Shown here piece by piece: positions 8,025 to 16,340 of a stretch of DNA of 64,000 nt. The stretch spans positions 2,790,001-2,854,000 of the forward strand of contig OZ244906.1 of assembly GCA_965221655.1 (NCBI GenBank), written 5' to 3'. The stretch is from Bin107 sp965221655 (GTDB lineage: Bacteria; UBA8248). Numbering within the stretch: position 1 is the first letter of the stretch; every line of letters begins with the position of its first letter. The position numbers and the translations under genes are program-made. The notes beneath the pieces are model-generated. The model did not search any database. It was not told the DNA's origin and saw only the letters and a list, made by a program, of their open reading frames with translations.

Positions 8025-8888
8025 CTATCGGGCGCGCAAGGCCGCGAGCAGCTTCGCGCGCACGGGCTCAAGCGGCATTTGCGTGCCCGTCCACAGCCTC
8101 CAGCCCTCGGCTCCCTGGTGGAGGAGCCACCCGATGCCCGAAACGGCGCGCGCTCCCCGCCTGCGCGCGGCTTGGAGAAAGGGCGTGTCCAGCGGGTTGT
8201 AGACCGCATCCGCGCAGATGCTGCCGGGCGGTATCCACTCCTCGGGCAGGCAGCAGGCCGCCTCGCGCGCCGCCTCGCCCGCCATACCCAGGCTCGTCGT
8301 GTTGACGATGATGTCCCGCCCCCGCGCGGCGGATTCGAGATCCTCCAGCCCGCCGCCTCGAATTTCAGGGCGCGGGAAGTGCGCGGCGACTTCGCGCGCG
8401 AGTGCTTCGGCCTTGTGCGCCGTGCGGTTTCGTATCTCGATGTGGGCCGCGCCCGTCTGCGCGAGCTTGATGGCTATCGCCCGCGCGGCGCCCCCCGCCC
8501 CGAGCAGGAGGCATTTTTTGTCCGCGGGCGAGACCCCCGTCTCCTCCTCCAGAGAGCGCAGCCAGCCCACCCCGTCGGTGTTGTGGCCCGTGAGCTTGCC
8601 GTCGGCCTCTATCGTCACCATGTTCACCGCGCCCATGAGGCGGGCGTCCTCGCTTGTCTCGTCCACCAGGGCGCAGGTGGCCACCTTGTGCGGGATGGTG
8701 ATGCAAAATCCCGCAAAACCCATCGCGCGCGCCCCGCGCACGGCCTCGGCGAAGTGGGCGGGATGCACCTCGTAGGCCATGCAGCGATACGGCAGCCCCA
8801 GTGCGCGCGCCGCCGCGTTGTGCATGACGGGCGAGAGCGTGTGCCCCAGGGGGTAGCCGAAGATGGCCAGCGTCTTCTCGAGCGGCAT
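8025..8888 (-). CDS. aroE: Shikimate dehydrogenase
   Basis: AroE reduces 3-dehydroshikimate to shikimate with NADPH in aromatic amino acid synthesis. The 287-residue protein has IFGYPLGHTLSP (9-20), the catalytic lysine in ITIPHK (Lys68), NTDG with Asp105, and the Rossmann loop LLLGAGGAARA near residue 130, ending with GIGWLLHQGAEG. GAGGAG stands 5 nt upstream of the ATG. It is the first gene of a minus-strand run continuing into the F420 operon; Fo synthase consumes tyrosine, so coexpression could make metabolic sense, but that is inference. Confidence 0.95.
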   Translation of the reverse strand: MPLEKTLAIFGYPLGHTLSPVMHNAAARALGLPYRCMAYEVHPAHFAEAVRGARAMGFAGFCITIPHKVATCALVDETSEDARLMGAVNMVTIEADGKLTGHNTDGVGWLRSLEEETGVSPADKKCLLLGAGGAARAIAIKLAQTGAAHIEIRNRTAHKAEALAREVAAHFPRPEIRGGGLEDLESAARGRDIIVNTTSLGMAGEAAREAACCLPEEWIPPGSICADAVYNPLDTPFLQAARRRGARAVSGIGWLLHQGAEGWRLWTGTQMPLEPVRAKLLAALRAR

Positions 8889-8934
8889 GGACGCTCCTCG
8901 GGTGGTTGTCGCGTCTTCGTTGTGGCGCGAATCA

Positions 8935-8963
8935 CAGATACGCTAAAGTAGCCTTTATCACAA
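8935..8963 (-). promoter_or_regulatory. Possible sigma-70 promoter for aroE and downstream genes
   Basis: On the minus strand TTGTGA (8958-8963) and TATCTG (8935-8940) are separated by 17 bp. Each hexamer matches the consensus only partly. It lies in the 126-bp divergent gap between aroE and the alcohol dehydrogenase gene. Confidence 0.35.
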
Positions 8964-9014
8964 CTCGGCAACGCGCGCGGGCTCTGCGCGCACCGTTTGA
9001 GGAGGGGGAGTGCG

Positions 9015-10139
9015 ATGTCCACCGTGCAGGCCGCCACGATTCTACAGCCGGGCGAAATCGCCCTGCGCGAATACCCCATGCCCGCCGTGGAGGAGGACGC
9101 CCTCCTCATGCGGGTGGCCGCCGTCGGCGTGTGCGGCTCGGACAAGCACATGTACGGAGGCAACCTGAACCTCGCCTGGCCGGTGATTCCCGGCCACGAG
9201 TTCAGCGGCGTGGTGGAGAAGATAGGCCCGCGGGCGAACGCGGCCATGAAGATCGTGGGCGGCCCCCTCAAAGAGGGCGATGCGATAACGGTGACGCCGG
9301 GCAGCCAGGCGTGCGGCAGATGCTGGTACTGCGTGCACGTTCCCCACAGGCCGCAGTTGTGCCCGAACCGCACCGTCTTCGGGTTTCGCTCCTGTGCGGA
9401 GGCGCCCCACCTTTTCGGGGCGTTTTCCGAATACGTCTACGTTCCGGGAAACTCCTTCGTGCTCAAGCTGCCCGAAGGCTTATCGCTCGAGCGCGCCACG
9501 CTGTGCGAGCCCCTGGCGGTGGCCCAGCGCGCGGCGGGGCGCGCGCTTTCGCCGGGCATACCCTACGCGGGGGAGGGTTTTGGGCCGGGTGCGCGGTGCG
9601 CGGTGATGGGGGTCGGCCCCATCGGGCTCCTCGTCGTGGCCGCGCTCAAGACGATGGGCGCAGGCGAGATCATCGCGGTGGACATGACGCAGGAGCGCCT
9701 CGCTTTTTCCGAGCGGTTCGGCGCGACGCGGACGGTGAACCTCTCCGCTCTTTCGCGCGAGGAGAGAAAGGAGCAGATTCTCTCCTGGACGGACGGGGTG
9801 GGACCCGACGTGGTGATCGAGGCGGCGGGCGTGCCCGCGGCCTTCGCCGAGGGGCTGGACCTCGTGCGCCGGGGCGGCAAGCTCGTGGAGGTCGGCCACT
9901 ACGGCGACCCGGGGGCGGTGGAGATCAGACCCCACCAGGTCTGCAACAAGGACGTGGACATCTGCGGCTCGTGGGCGTACCCCCAGGTGCAGTTCGAGCC
10001 GGCGATGGACATGCTGCTCAGAACGCCGCTGCCGATAGACGACGTCTTCACCCACCGCCTGCCGCTCTCCCAGGTGCAGGCGGGCATCGAGGTGACGGGC
10101 ACGGGCGCGTGCCTGAAGGTGCTGCTCAAGCCCGACTAG
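9015..10139 (+). CDS. Zinc-dependent alcohol dehydrogenase (MDR family)
   Basis: A medium-chain dehydrogenase of 374 residues. The catalytic zinc ligands are Cys40 (GVCGSDKHMYGG) and His61-Glu62 (IPGHEFSG). The structural zinc lobe has four cysteines in ACGRCWYCVHVPHRPQLC, and the NAD(P) loop is MGVGPIGLL. It is closer to threonine/sorbitol dehydrogenase-like members than to simple ethanol dehydrogenases; the substrate is unknown. The ATG at 9015 has GGAGG 7-10 nt upstream; an upstream in-frame TTG lacks such a signal. Its stop TAG overlaps the stop of the convergent amidase gene. Confidence 0.88.
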   Translation: MSTVQAATILQPGEIALREYPMPAVEEDALLMRVAAVGVCGSDKHMYGGNLNLAWPVIPGHEFSGVVEKIGPRANAAMKIVGGPLKEGDAITVTPGSQACGRCWYCVHVPHRPQLCPNRTVFGFRSCAEAPHLFGAFSEYVYVPGNSFVLKLPEGLSLERATLCEPLAVAQRAAGRALSPGIPYAGEGFGPGARCAVMGVGPIGLLVVAALKTMGAGEIIAVDMTQERLAFSERFGATRTVNLSALSREERKEQILSWTDGVGPDVVIEAAGVPAAFAEGLDLVRRGGKLVEVGHYGDPGAVEIRPHQVCNKDVDICGSWAYPQVQFEPAMDMLLRTPLPIDDVFTHRLPLSQVQAGIEVTGTGACLKVLLKPD

Positions 10140-11791
10140 GGAACCGCATCCACGTCCATTGTGAGGAGGTTGAGCGTCTCGGCGCGCTCGCAGCCCTCCA
10201 AATCGAGGTCGTCGAGTGCGCCGAGGGCGGCGAGCATGTTCTCGGCCCCGCGCGCGAGGGCGGGGAGCCGCGCGGGCGATGCCGCGTAGCCCATGCTCCG
10301 CGCCATGCGGGCGACGTGAGCCGTCTCGGCCGCGTCGTGCGTCTCCTCCGCCCCGCCGGCAGGCTCCTCGGCAAGGGGGGCGGGCCGCGCGTCGATTGCC
10401 GGCGGGCGCTCGCGCCATAGCGGACGCCGCTTCTCGAACGCCGCCCCGATGCGGAAGAGCGTCGCCTCCGCCCCCCATCTGCCCGCAATCTGAAGGCCCG
10501 CGGGCAAGCGCTCCTTCGTGAAGCCGCAGGGTATCTGGAGCACGGGATTGCCGATGGTGCTGAACGCCGCCGTGTTGTCGCTCACCACCGCCCACATCTT
10601 CATGCCGTCGAGGCAATCGGCGATGGTGGGCGGGGCGACGGCGACGGTGGGGGCGAGCACGGCGTCCACGCGCCGGAACACCTCCGCCGCCTGGCGGATG
10701 AAGAAGGTGCGCGCCTTTTGCGCCTGCACGTAGCGCCAGCCGGGAACGAACAGGGCGTGCTCGAAAAAATCCGCTCCGGGCGAGACGTACTCTTCGCGGT
10801 GGTTCTCGAGAAACCTGCGGTGGTATTCCGCACTCTCGGGCCCCACGGTCGCCGCGTAGGCGATTTGGCCGAGCCGCGCCCAGGGAATCTCGACGTGCTC
10901 TATTCGCGCGCCCATCTCCTCGAAACACGCAATCGCCTCGCGCACGAGGGCTTCGACTTCGGGGTCGACGCCCGGCCAGAAGTGGTTGGTGGGCACGCCG
11001 AGCGTCATGCCGTCTACGCCCTCGTCCATCTCTGCGCGAAAATCGGGCGGGGGCGCGCTGCCCGTCGTCGGGTCCCGGGGGTCGGGGCCGGCCATGACCT
11101 GCAGCATCAAGGCGGCGTCCTCCACCGTGTGCGTGATGGGTCCCACGTTGTCGAAGCTCAGACCGAGCGGCACCGCGCCCGCGCGGCTCACGCGCCCGTA
11201 GGTGGAGCGCATCCCCACCAGGTTGCAGAACGAGGCGGGCAGGCGCACCGAGCCGCCGGTGTCCGAACCGAGCGCCGCCGTCGCCATGCCCGCCGCCACG
11301 CAGGCCGCCGAGCCGCTGCTGCTGCCGCCGGGCGTGCGCGCGAGGTTCCAGGGGTTGCGCGTCGGGCCGAAGAAGGAGTTCGCCCCCGTGCCGCCCCGGG
11401 CGAATTCCTGCAGGTTCGTCTTGCCGATGACGACGGCCCCCGCCCGCACGAGCCGCGCCACGGACTCCGCCGTCGCGCGCGCCGCCTCTTTCCCGAGAAT
11501 CGCGCTGCCCGCCGTGGTGGGGTGGCCCTCGAGGTCGAACAGATCCTTGATCGCCACGGGCACCCCGCACAGGGGGCCGACGCGCTCTCCGCGCGCAAGC
11601 GCTTGCTCAATCTCCCCCGCCTGCTCGCGCGCGAGGTCGAAGGTGGTGCGCGTGAAGGCGTTGATGGCCGCGTCGTCCGCCTCGATTCTGGCAACGTGCG
11701 CCTCGAGAACCTCGCTGGGCGTCGTGGCGCCCGTCTCGATCAGGCGGGCCAGTTCGGTGGCGGACAGGTAGAGCAGATCGCTGGGCTTCAC
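10136..11791 (-). CDS. Amidase signature family protein with GatC/AtzG-like C-terminal tail
   Basis: A 551-residue Ser-cisSer-Lys amidase of the GatA type. The triad is visible as Lys82 (PVAIKDLF), Ser157 (TPGGSSSGSA) and nucleophile Ser181 (GSDTGGSVRLPA). After the amidase domain (to about residue 460) a linker leads to a helical tail whose HVARMARSMG and LGALDDLDLEGCERAE resemble GatC or AtzG accessory subunits. This suggests an enzyme and its small partner fused in one chain. No gatB is nearby, so a metabolic amide or allophanate-like substrate is likelier than aminoacyl-tRNA. GTG 11789-11791 is chosen: GGAG lies 6 nt upstream and the usual N terminus follows. Confidence 0.85.
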   Translation of the reverse strand: MKPSDLLYLSATELARLIETGATTPSEVLEAHVARIEADDAAINAFTRTTFDLAREQAGEIEQALARGERVGPLCGVPVAIKDLFDLEGHPTTAGSAILGKEAARATAESVARLVRAGAVVIGKTNLQEFARGGTGANSFFGPTRNPWNLARTPGGSSSGSAACVAAGMATAALGSDTGGSVRLPASFCNLVGMRSTYGRVSRAGAVPLGLSFDNVGPITHTVEDAALMLQVMAGPDPRDPTTGSAPPPDFRAEMDEGVDGMTLGVPTNHFWPGVDPEVEALVREAIACFEEMGARIEHVEIPWARLGQIAYAATVGPESAEYHRRFLENHREEYVSPGADFFEHALFVPGWRYVQAQKARTFFIRQAAEVFRRVDAVLAPTVAVAPPTIADCLDGMKMWAVVSDNTAAFSTIGNPVLQIPCGFTKERLPAGLQIAGRWGAEATLFRIGAAFEKRRPLWRERPPAIDARPAPLAEEPAGGAEETHDAAETAHVARMARSMGYAASPARLPALARGAENMLAALGALDDLDLEGCERAETLNLLTMDVDAVP

Positions 11792-11827
11792 GGGAGTCTC
11801 CGGTGCGTGGGCGTCTCGGGCCGGGCG

Positions 11828-11833
11828 ATTATA
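11828..11833 (-). promoter_or_regulatory. Consensus -10 box upstream of the amidase gene
   Basis: The minus strand reads TATAAT here, 37 nt before the GTG start. No good -35 hexamer is seen at 16-18 bp, so only the -10 element is supported. Confidence 0.4.
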
Positions 11834-11937
11834 TTCCAAAACCCCGGCCCCGCGACACAGGCGCCGGGCTTGGCAAGTGGCGCGGGCAAGGGTAAAAGAC
11901 GAACCATTCGGCCACGTCGATACGGAGGAGACTCTAC

Positions 11938-12846
11938 ATGAAGTCCTACCGCACGATTCTCTTCGCCCCCGGCAACCGCGAGCGGATGCTCGCCAAGGTG
12001 GGCAAGGCGGGGGCGGACGCCGTCGTCCTCGATTTGGAAGACGCCGTGCCCGCGGAGGAGAAAGACGCCACGCGCGCGAGCCTTCCCGCCGCGGTCGAGA
12101 CCATCCGGGCCGAGGACGGAGCGGACGTGTTCGTGCGCGTGAATCCGCTCGAGGACGTAACGGGCTTTTCTATCGCCTGCGGGGCGGAGGACGTGGCCGC
12201 CGTTGTGGGGCCTTCACTCACGGGCGTGGTGCTGCCCAAGGCGGAAAGCTCCGAGCAGATAGAGGAGGCCGACCGCTTGTTGCGCACAGCGGAAGGGGAG
12301 GCGGGTATGGAGGAGGGTGCGGTGCACCTGCTCGCCATACTCGAGAACGCACAGGGCGTGGAGCGGGCGGGAGCCATTGCCGCCGCGCGCACGGGAAATC
12401 GCCGCTTCTGGCTCTCCTTTGGTGCGGGGGATTACACCAACGACCTCGACGTCGAGTGGCCGCGCGAGGAGTTTACCTTCGACTACCCGCGCGCGCGCAT
12501 AGCCGTGGCCTCGCGCGCGGCGGGCCTCGAGAAGCCGCTCGACACCGTATGGATTGCGCTTGAGGATCAGGAGGGTCTCGCTGCCAGTGCGGAGCGCTGC
12601 CGCCTCTTCGGCATGTTCGGCAAGTTCTGCATCCACCCCCGCCAGGTGGAGGTGGTGAACCGCGCCTTCACGCCCACGGGGGCGGAAATCGAAAAAGCGC
12701 ACGAGGTGGTGGAGGCCTTCGCCGCGGCGACGGCGCGCGGGGAGGCGAGCGTCTCCGTCGGCGGGCGGATGATCGACTATCCCGTGGTCGAATCGGCACA
12801 GAAAGTCCTCGCCCTGGCCGAAGCCTTCGGCGCGCGCGAAGAATAA
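11938..12846 (+). CDS. HpcH/HpaI aldolase/citrate lyase family protein (CitE-like)
   Basis: A 302-residue TIM-barrel lyase of the CitE-like group, which cleaves acyl-CoA esters such as malyl-CoA or citramalyl-CoA. The opening RTILFAPGNRERMLAK, DAVVLDLEDAV with the acidic pair, FVRVNP and LLAILENAQGVERA are typical, and the C-terminal half has GMFGKFCIHPRQVEVVN. GGAGGA lies 8 nt before the ATG. No citD or citF neighbours are present, so it is a stand-alone CitE homologue rather than a citrate lyase subunit. The D-tartrate dehydratase gene follows convergently, which fits hydroxy-acid catabolism. Confidence 0.87.
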   Translation: MKSYRTILFAPGNRERMLAKVGKAGADAVVLDLEDAVPAEEKDATRASLPAAVETIRAEDGADVFVRVNPLEDVTGFSIACGAEDVAAVVGPSLTGVVLPKAESSEQIEEADRLLRTAEGEAGMEEGAVHLLAILENAQGVERAGAIAAARTGNRRFWLSFGAGDYTNDLDVEWPREEFTFDYPRARIAVASRAAGLEKPLDTVWIALEDQEGLAASAERCRLFGMFGKFCIHPRQVEVVNRAFTPTGAEIEKAHEVVEAFAAATARGEASVSVGGRMIDYPVVESAQKVLALAEAFGAREE

Positions 12847-12861
12847 GAAGGGCGGGGCTCG

Positions 12862-14031
12862 CTACGTTTCCGAGAGTTCCGCCAGCACGTCCGCGAGCGC
12901 GGCCTTCGCCTCGATTCCGATGCCCGGCAGGTCGGGGAAGCCGACGCTGCCTCCTTCGACCTCCACGCCGTCGGCGAAGCCGTTGAAGGGCTTGAACACG
13001 TCGGGGTAGGCCTCGTTGCCGCCCAAGCCCAAACCCGCCGCGGCGTGTAAGGCCATCTGGTGCCCGCCGTGGGGGATGCACGAGCGGCGCGACCAGCCGT
13101 GCGCCTCGAGCATCTCGAGCGTGCGCACGTATTCCACGAGGCCGTAGCTCAGTGCGGGGTCGAATTGCAGGACGTCCACCCCCGGCCGCATTCCCCCGTA
13201 GCGAATGAGATTGCGCGCGTCCTGGGTGGAGAAGAGGTTCTCGCCCGTCGCGGTGGGCCGCCCGTAGCCGCGGACGAGCTCGGCCTGAAGCGCAAAATCG
13301 AGCGGGTCGCCCGCCTCCTCGTACCAGCGCAATTCGTAGGGCGCCATCGCCTCGGCGTAGGCGAGGGCGGTTTCCACATCGAACTTGCCGTTCGCGTCCA
13401 CCGCCAGGTTTTCGCCCGCGCCCACGACCTCGAGCACCGCCTCTATGCGCGCTAAATCCTCTGCCAGGGGCGCTCCGCCTATCTTCATCTTGACGCTCGT
13501 GTAGCCGCGCGCGAGATAGCCGCGCATCTCCTCCTGCAAGGCGCGCAGCCCCTTGCCCGGATAGTAGTAGCCGCCCGCCGCGTAGACGGGCACCCTCTCC
13601 TCGCAGCGGCTGTCTCCATGGGTGTCCGCCAGGTGGCGGCAGAGGGGTTTTTCCTCGATTTTGGAGACCATGTCCCACACCGCCATGTCGATGACGCCCA
13701 CGGCGACCGAACGCTCCCCGTGCCCGCCGGGTTTTTCGTTGCGCATGAGGCAGGCGAGGATTCTCGCGGGGTCAAAGTTTGTTCCCGCCGCGTCGAGCAG
13801 CGTTTCGGGGTCGGCGGCGCGCAGCCTGGGGATGAAGCGTTCGCGCAGCAGCCCCTGCTGGGCGTAGCGCCCGTTCGAGTTGAAGCCGAAGCCCACGACG
13901 CGCCTCCCGCCGCGCACCACGTCGGTGAGGAGGGCGACGACGCTCACCGTCATCAGCGAGAAGTCGATAAAAGCGTTTCTGATGTCCGAGCGAATGGGAA
14001 CCACCGTCTCGCGAACGTCGATAATCCTCAA
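12862..14031 (-). CDS. tarD: D(-)-tartrate dehydratase (enolase superfamily)
   Basis: The protein dehydrates D-tartrate to oxaloacetate in the characterised homologue. It follows that enzyme closely in length (389) and sequence: RNAFIDFSLMTVSVVAL, GFGFNSNGRYAQQG, NEKPGGHGERSVAVG, YAAGGYYYPGKGL and KMKIGG. The magnesium ligands appear as VDAN (Asp212), YEE (Glu238/239) and TGEN (Glu264), and the bases as the lysine of KMK (Lys183) and His321 in CIPHGGHQ, each within one residue of the published positions as recalled. The start is TTG 14029-14031, giving MRIIDVRE. It is transcribed away from glgX. Confidence 0.85.
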   Translation of the reverse strand: MRIIDVRETVVPIRSDIRNAFIDFSLMTVSVVALLTDVVRGGRRVVGFGFNSNGRYAQQGLLRERFIPRLRAADPETLLDAAGTNFDPARILACLMRNEKPGGHGERSVAVGVIDMAVWDMVSKIEEKPLCRHLADTHGDSRCEERVPVYAAGGYYYPGKGLRALQEEMRGYLARGYTSVKMKIGGAPLAEDLARIEAVLEVVGAGENLAVDANGKFDVETALAYAEAMAPYELRWYEEAGDPLDFALQAELVRGYGRPTATGENLFSTQDARNLIRYGGMRPGVDVLQFDPALSYGLVEYVRTLEMLEAHGWSRRSCIPHGGHQMALHAAAGLGLGGNEAYPDVFKPFNGFADGVEVEGGSVGFPDLPGIGIEAKAALADVLAELSET

Positions 14032-14243
14032 AGCGCGCGCCCTCTCTTATTTCGAATGATGTTTTCGCGTGCGGGGCGGATTCTACACACGGCGGGCGAA
14101 AAGGCGAAACCCGCGTAACAAAAACGCAACGCGGTTCATGTATGGAGCATATTGCGGTAGGTATATTAGGTAACTCTATGTCATCGTCCCCTCGCCGCCG
14201 GAGGGGGGAGCTTACGGGTCGGTTTCGGTGCGGGAGACAGAGA

Positions 14244-16340
14244 ATGGGCGAACGCCTGGGTGTGGAATGGACGAAGCGGGGCGCGCAATTTTCCGTTTTT
14301 TCCGAAAGCGCGGAGGCACTCGAGCTGTGCCTGTTCGAGGCCGACGACCACCGCCATGAGATCGCGCGGGTGCCGATGAGCGGCGGGGCGCGCGGCATCT
14401 GGCGCACGCAGGTCGAAGGCCTGCGCGCGGGCGCACTCTACGGCTTTCGCGCCCATGGCCCCTACGCACCCGCCGAGGGGCAGCGCTTCAACCCCCACAA
14501 GGTGCTGCTCGACCCCTACGCGCGGGCGATTGCGGGCGAGGTGCGCTGGTGTCCCCAGGTGTATGGGTACCTGGGCAGCGACCTCTCGCGGATGGACGAG
14601 AGCGACAACGCCCACGCCATCCCCAAGAGCGTGCTCGTGGGGGAAGCCTTCGACTGGGGGGACGCCGCCCCGCCCGCGACGCCCTGGGAGGAGACTGTCG
14701 TCTACGAACTCCACGTCGGGGGCTTCACGATGCGCCATCCCGAGGTGCCCGAGAGTCTGCGCGGCACCTACCTGGGGCTGGCCCACCCGGCAGTGATCGA
14801 ATACCTAAAGAGCTTAGGGGTAACGGCGGTCGAGCTCCTGCCCGTGCATCACCGCGTCAGCGAGCACCGCCTCGACAAACTCGGCCTCTCGAACTACTGG
14901 GGCTACGCGACGATAGGGTTTTTCGCCCCCGACGCCCGGTTTTCCAGCAGCGGCGACAGGGGCGGGCAGGTGGCCGAGTTCAAGGAGATGGTCAAGGCGT
15001 TTCATCGCGCGGGGCTGGAGGTCATTCTCGACGTCGTCTACAACCACACCGCAGAAGGCGGGGCGGTCGGGCCGCACCTCTCGTTTCGCGGCCTCGACAA
15101 CCGCGCCTACTACCGCGTCGACCCGCAAAACGCGAACCGCTACCTCGACACCACGGGATGCGGAAACGCGCTGAACGTCGACCACCCCATGACGCTGCGC
15201 TTGGTCCTCGACAGCCTGCGCTACTGGGCGCAGGAGTGCCGGGTGGACGGGTTTCGCTTCGACCTCGCCCCCACACTCGCGCGCACCGAAAACGGCTTCG
15301 ACCCCGAGGCTCCCTTCTTTCGGGCGATTGCGGAGGACCCCGTACTCTCGACGCGCAAGCTCATCGCCGAGCCCTGGGACCTGGGCGAGGGAGGCTACAG
15401 GCTGGGCGAGTTCCCGAGCGGCTGGGCGGAGTGGAACGGACGCTTTCGCGACACGGCGCGGCGCTTCTGGCGCGCGGACGAGGGCCAGGCGGCGGAGTTT
15501 GCGAGCCGTCTGGCGGGCAGCAGCGACGTGTTCGAGGCGAGCGGACGCACGCCCGGGGCGAGCATCAACTTCGTCGCCTGCCACGACGGCTTTACGCTCG
15601 AGGACCTGACGACTTACGAGCACAAGCGCAACGAGGCGAACGGGGAGGAGAACAGGGACGGGACGAACGAAAACCTCGCCTCGAACTGCGGCGTGGAGGG
15701 TCCGACGGACGACGCCGAAATCCTGCGCAGGCGCACCCGCCGCAAGAAGAACCTGCTCGCGAGCCTTCTCCTCTCCCAGGGGGTGCCGATGCTCCAGGCG
15801 GGCGATGAGTTCGGGCGCACCCAGAACGGCAACAACAACGCGTATTGCCACGACGATGAAACCTCCTGGGTGGACTGGACGCTCGTCGAGCGCAACGCCG
15901 ACTTGCTCGCCTTCGTCCGCGACGTCCTGGCCTGGATGCGGACGCAGCCCGGTTTTCGGCGCACGCGCTTTTTCTCCGGTGCGCAACCCGGCGACGGACG
16001 GGCGCCCGAAATTGTCTGGCTCCACCATATGGGCCGCGAAATGACGACGGAGGACTGGGGCGCGCACCACGTCAAGTGCTTCGGCTTCAGGCTGCGGACT
16101 CCCGCCTCCGGGCACGCCCAGCAAGACGTCGTGATGGCGCTCATGAACGCGCACCACGAGGCGATACCCTTCGCCTTTCTCGGGCGCGACCACGGCCGCT
16201 CCTGGGAGGTGGTGGCGGACACCGCCGATGGCGAAGCCCGCTCCGCGCGCGACTCCTACCTCCTGGCGGGCGAGTCCATGGCGCTGCTGGCGGCGCGCGC
16301 GGAGACGTCCCCCGGCCCGTGGGAGGGCAACGCGCCGTGA
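14244..16340 (+). CDS. glgX: Glycogen debranching enzyme (isoamylase type)
   Basis: GlgX hydrolyses alpha-1,6 branches of phosphorylase-trimmed glycogen. The 698-residue protein has an N-terminal carbohydrate-binding domain (QFSVFSESAEALELCLF) and a GH13 barrel with VILDVVYNHTAEGG, GFRFDLAP (nucleophile Asp), KLIAEPWDLG (acid Glu) and VACHDGFTLEDL (third Asp). MLQAGDEFGRTQNGNNNAYC is characteristic of GlgX/TreX. ATG 14244 is preceded by GGGAG at 7 nt and starts right before the binding domain; the frame is open further upstream but without family similarity. It overlaps glgB as GTGA. Confidence 0.93.
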   Translation: MGERLGVEWTKRGAQFSVFSESAEALELCLFEADDHRHEIARVPMSGGARGIWRTQVEGLRAGALYGFRAHGPYAPAEGQRFNPHKVLLDPYARAIAGEVRWCPQVYGYLGSDLSRMDESDNAHAIPKSVLVGEAFDWGDAAPPATPWEETVVYELHVGGFTMRHPEVPESLRGTYLGLAHPAVIEYLKSLGVTAVELLPVHHRVSEHRLDKLGLSNYWGYATIGFFAPDARFSSSGDRGGQVAEFKEMVKAFHRAGLEVILDVVYNHTAEGGAVGPHLSFRGLDNRAYYRVDPQNANRYLDTTGCGNALNVDHPMTLRLVLDSLRYWAQECRVDGFRFDLAPTLARTENGFDPEAPFFRAIAEDPVLSTRKLIAEPWDLGEGGYRLGEFPSGWAEWNGRFRDTARRFWRADEGQAAEFASRLAGSSDVFEASGRTPGASINFVACHDGFTLEDLTTYEHKRNEANGEENRDGTNENLASNCGVEGPTDDAEILRRRTRRKKNLLASLLLSQGVPMLQAGDEFGRTQNGNNNAYCHDDETSWVDWTLVERNADLLAFVRDVLAWMRTQPGFRRTRFFSGAQPGDGRAPEIVWLHHMGREMTTEDWGAHHVKCFGFRLRTPASGHAQQDVVMALMNAHHEAIPFAFLGRDHGRSWEVVADTADGEARSARDSYLLAGESMALLAARAETSPGPWEGNAP

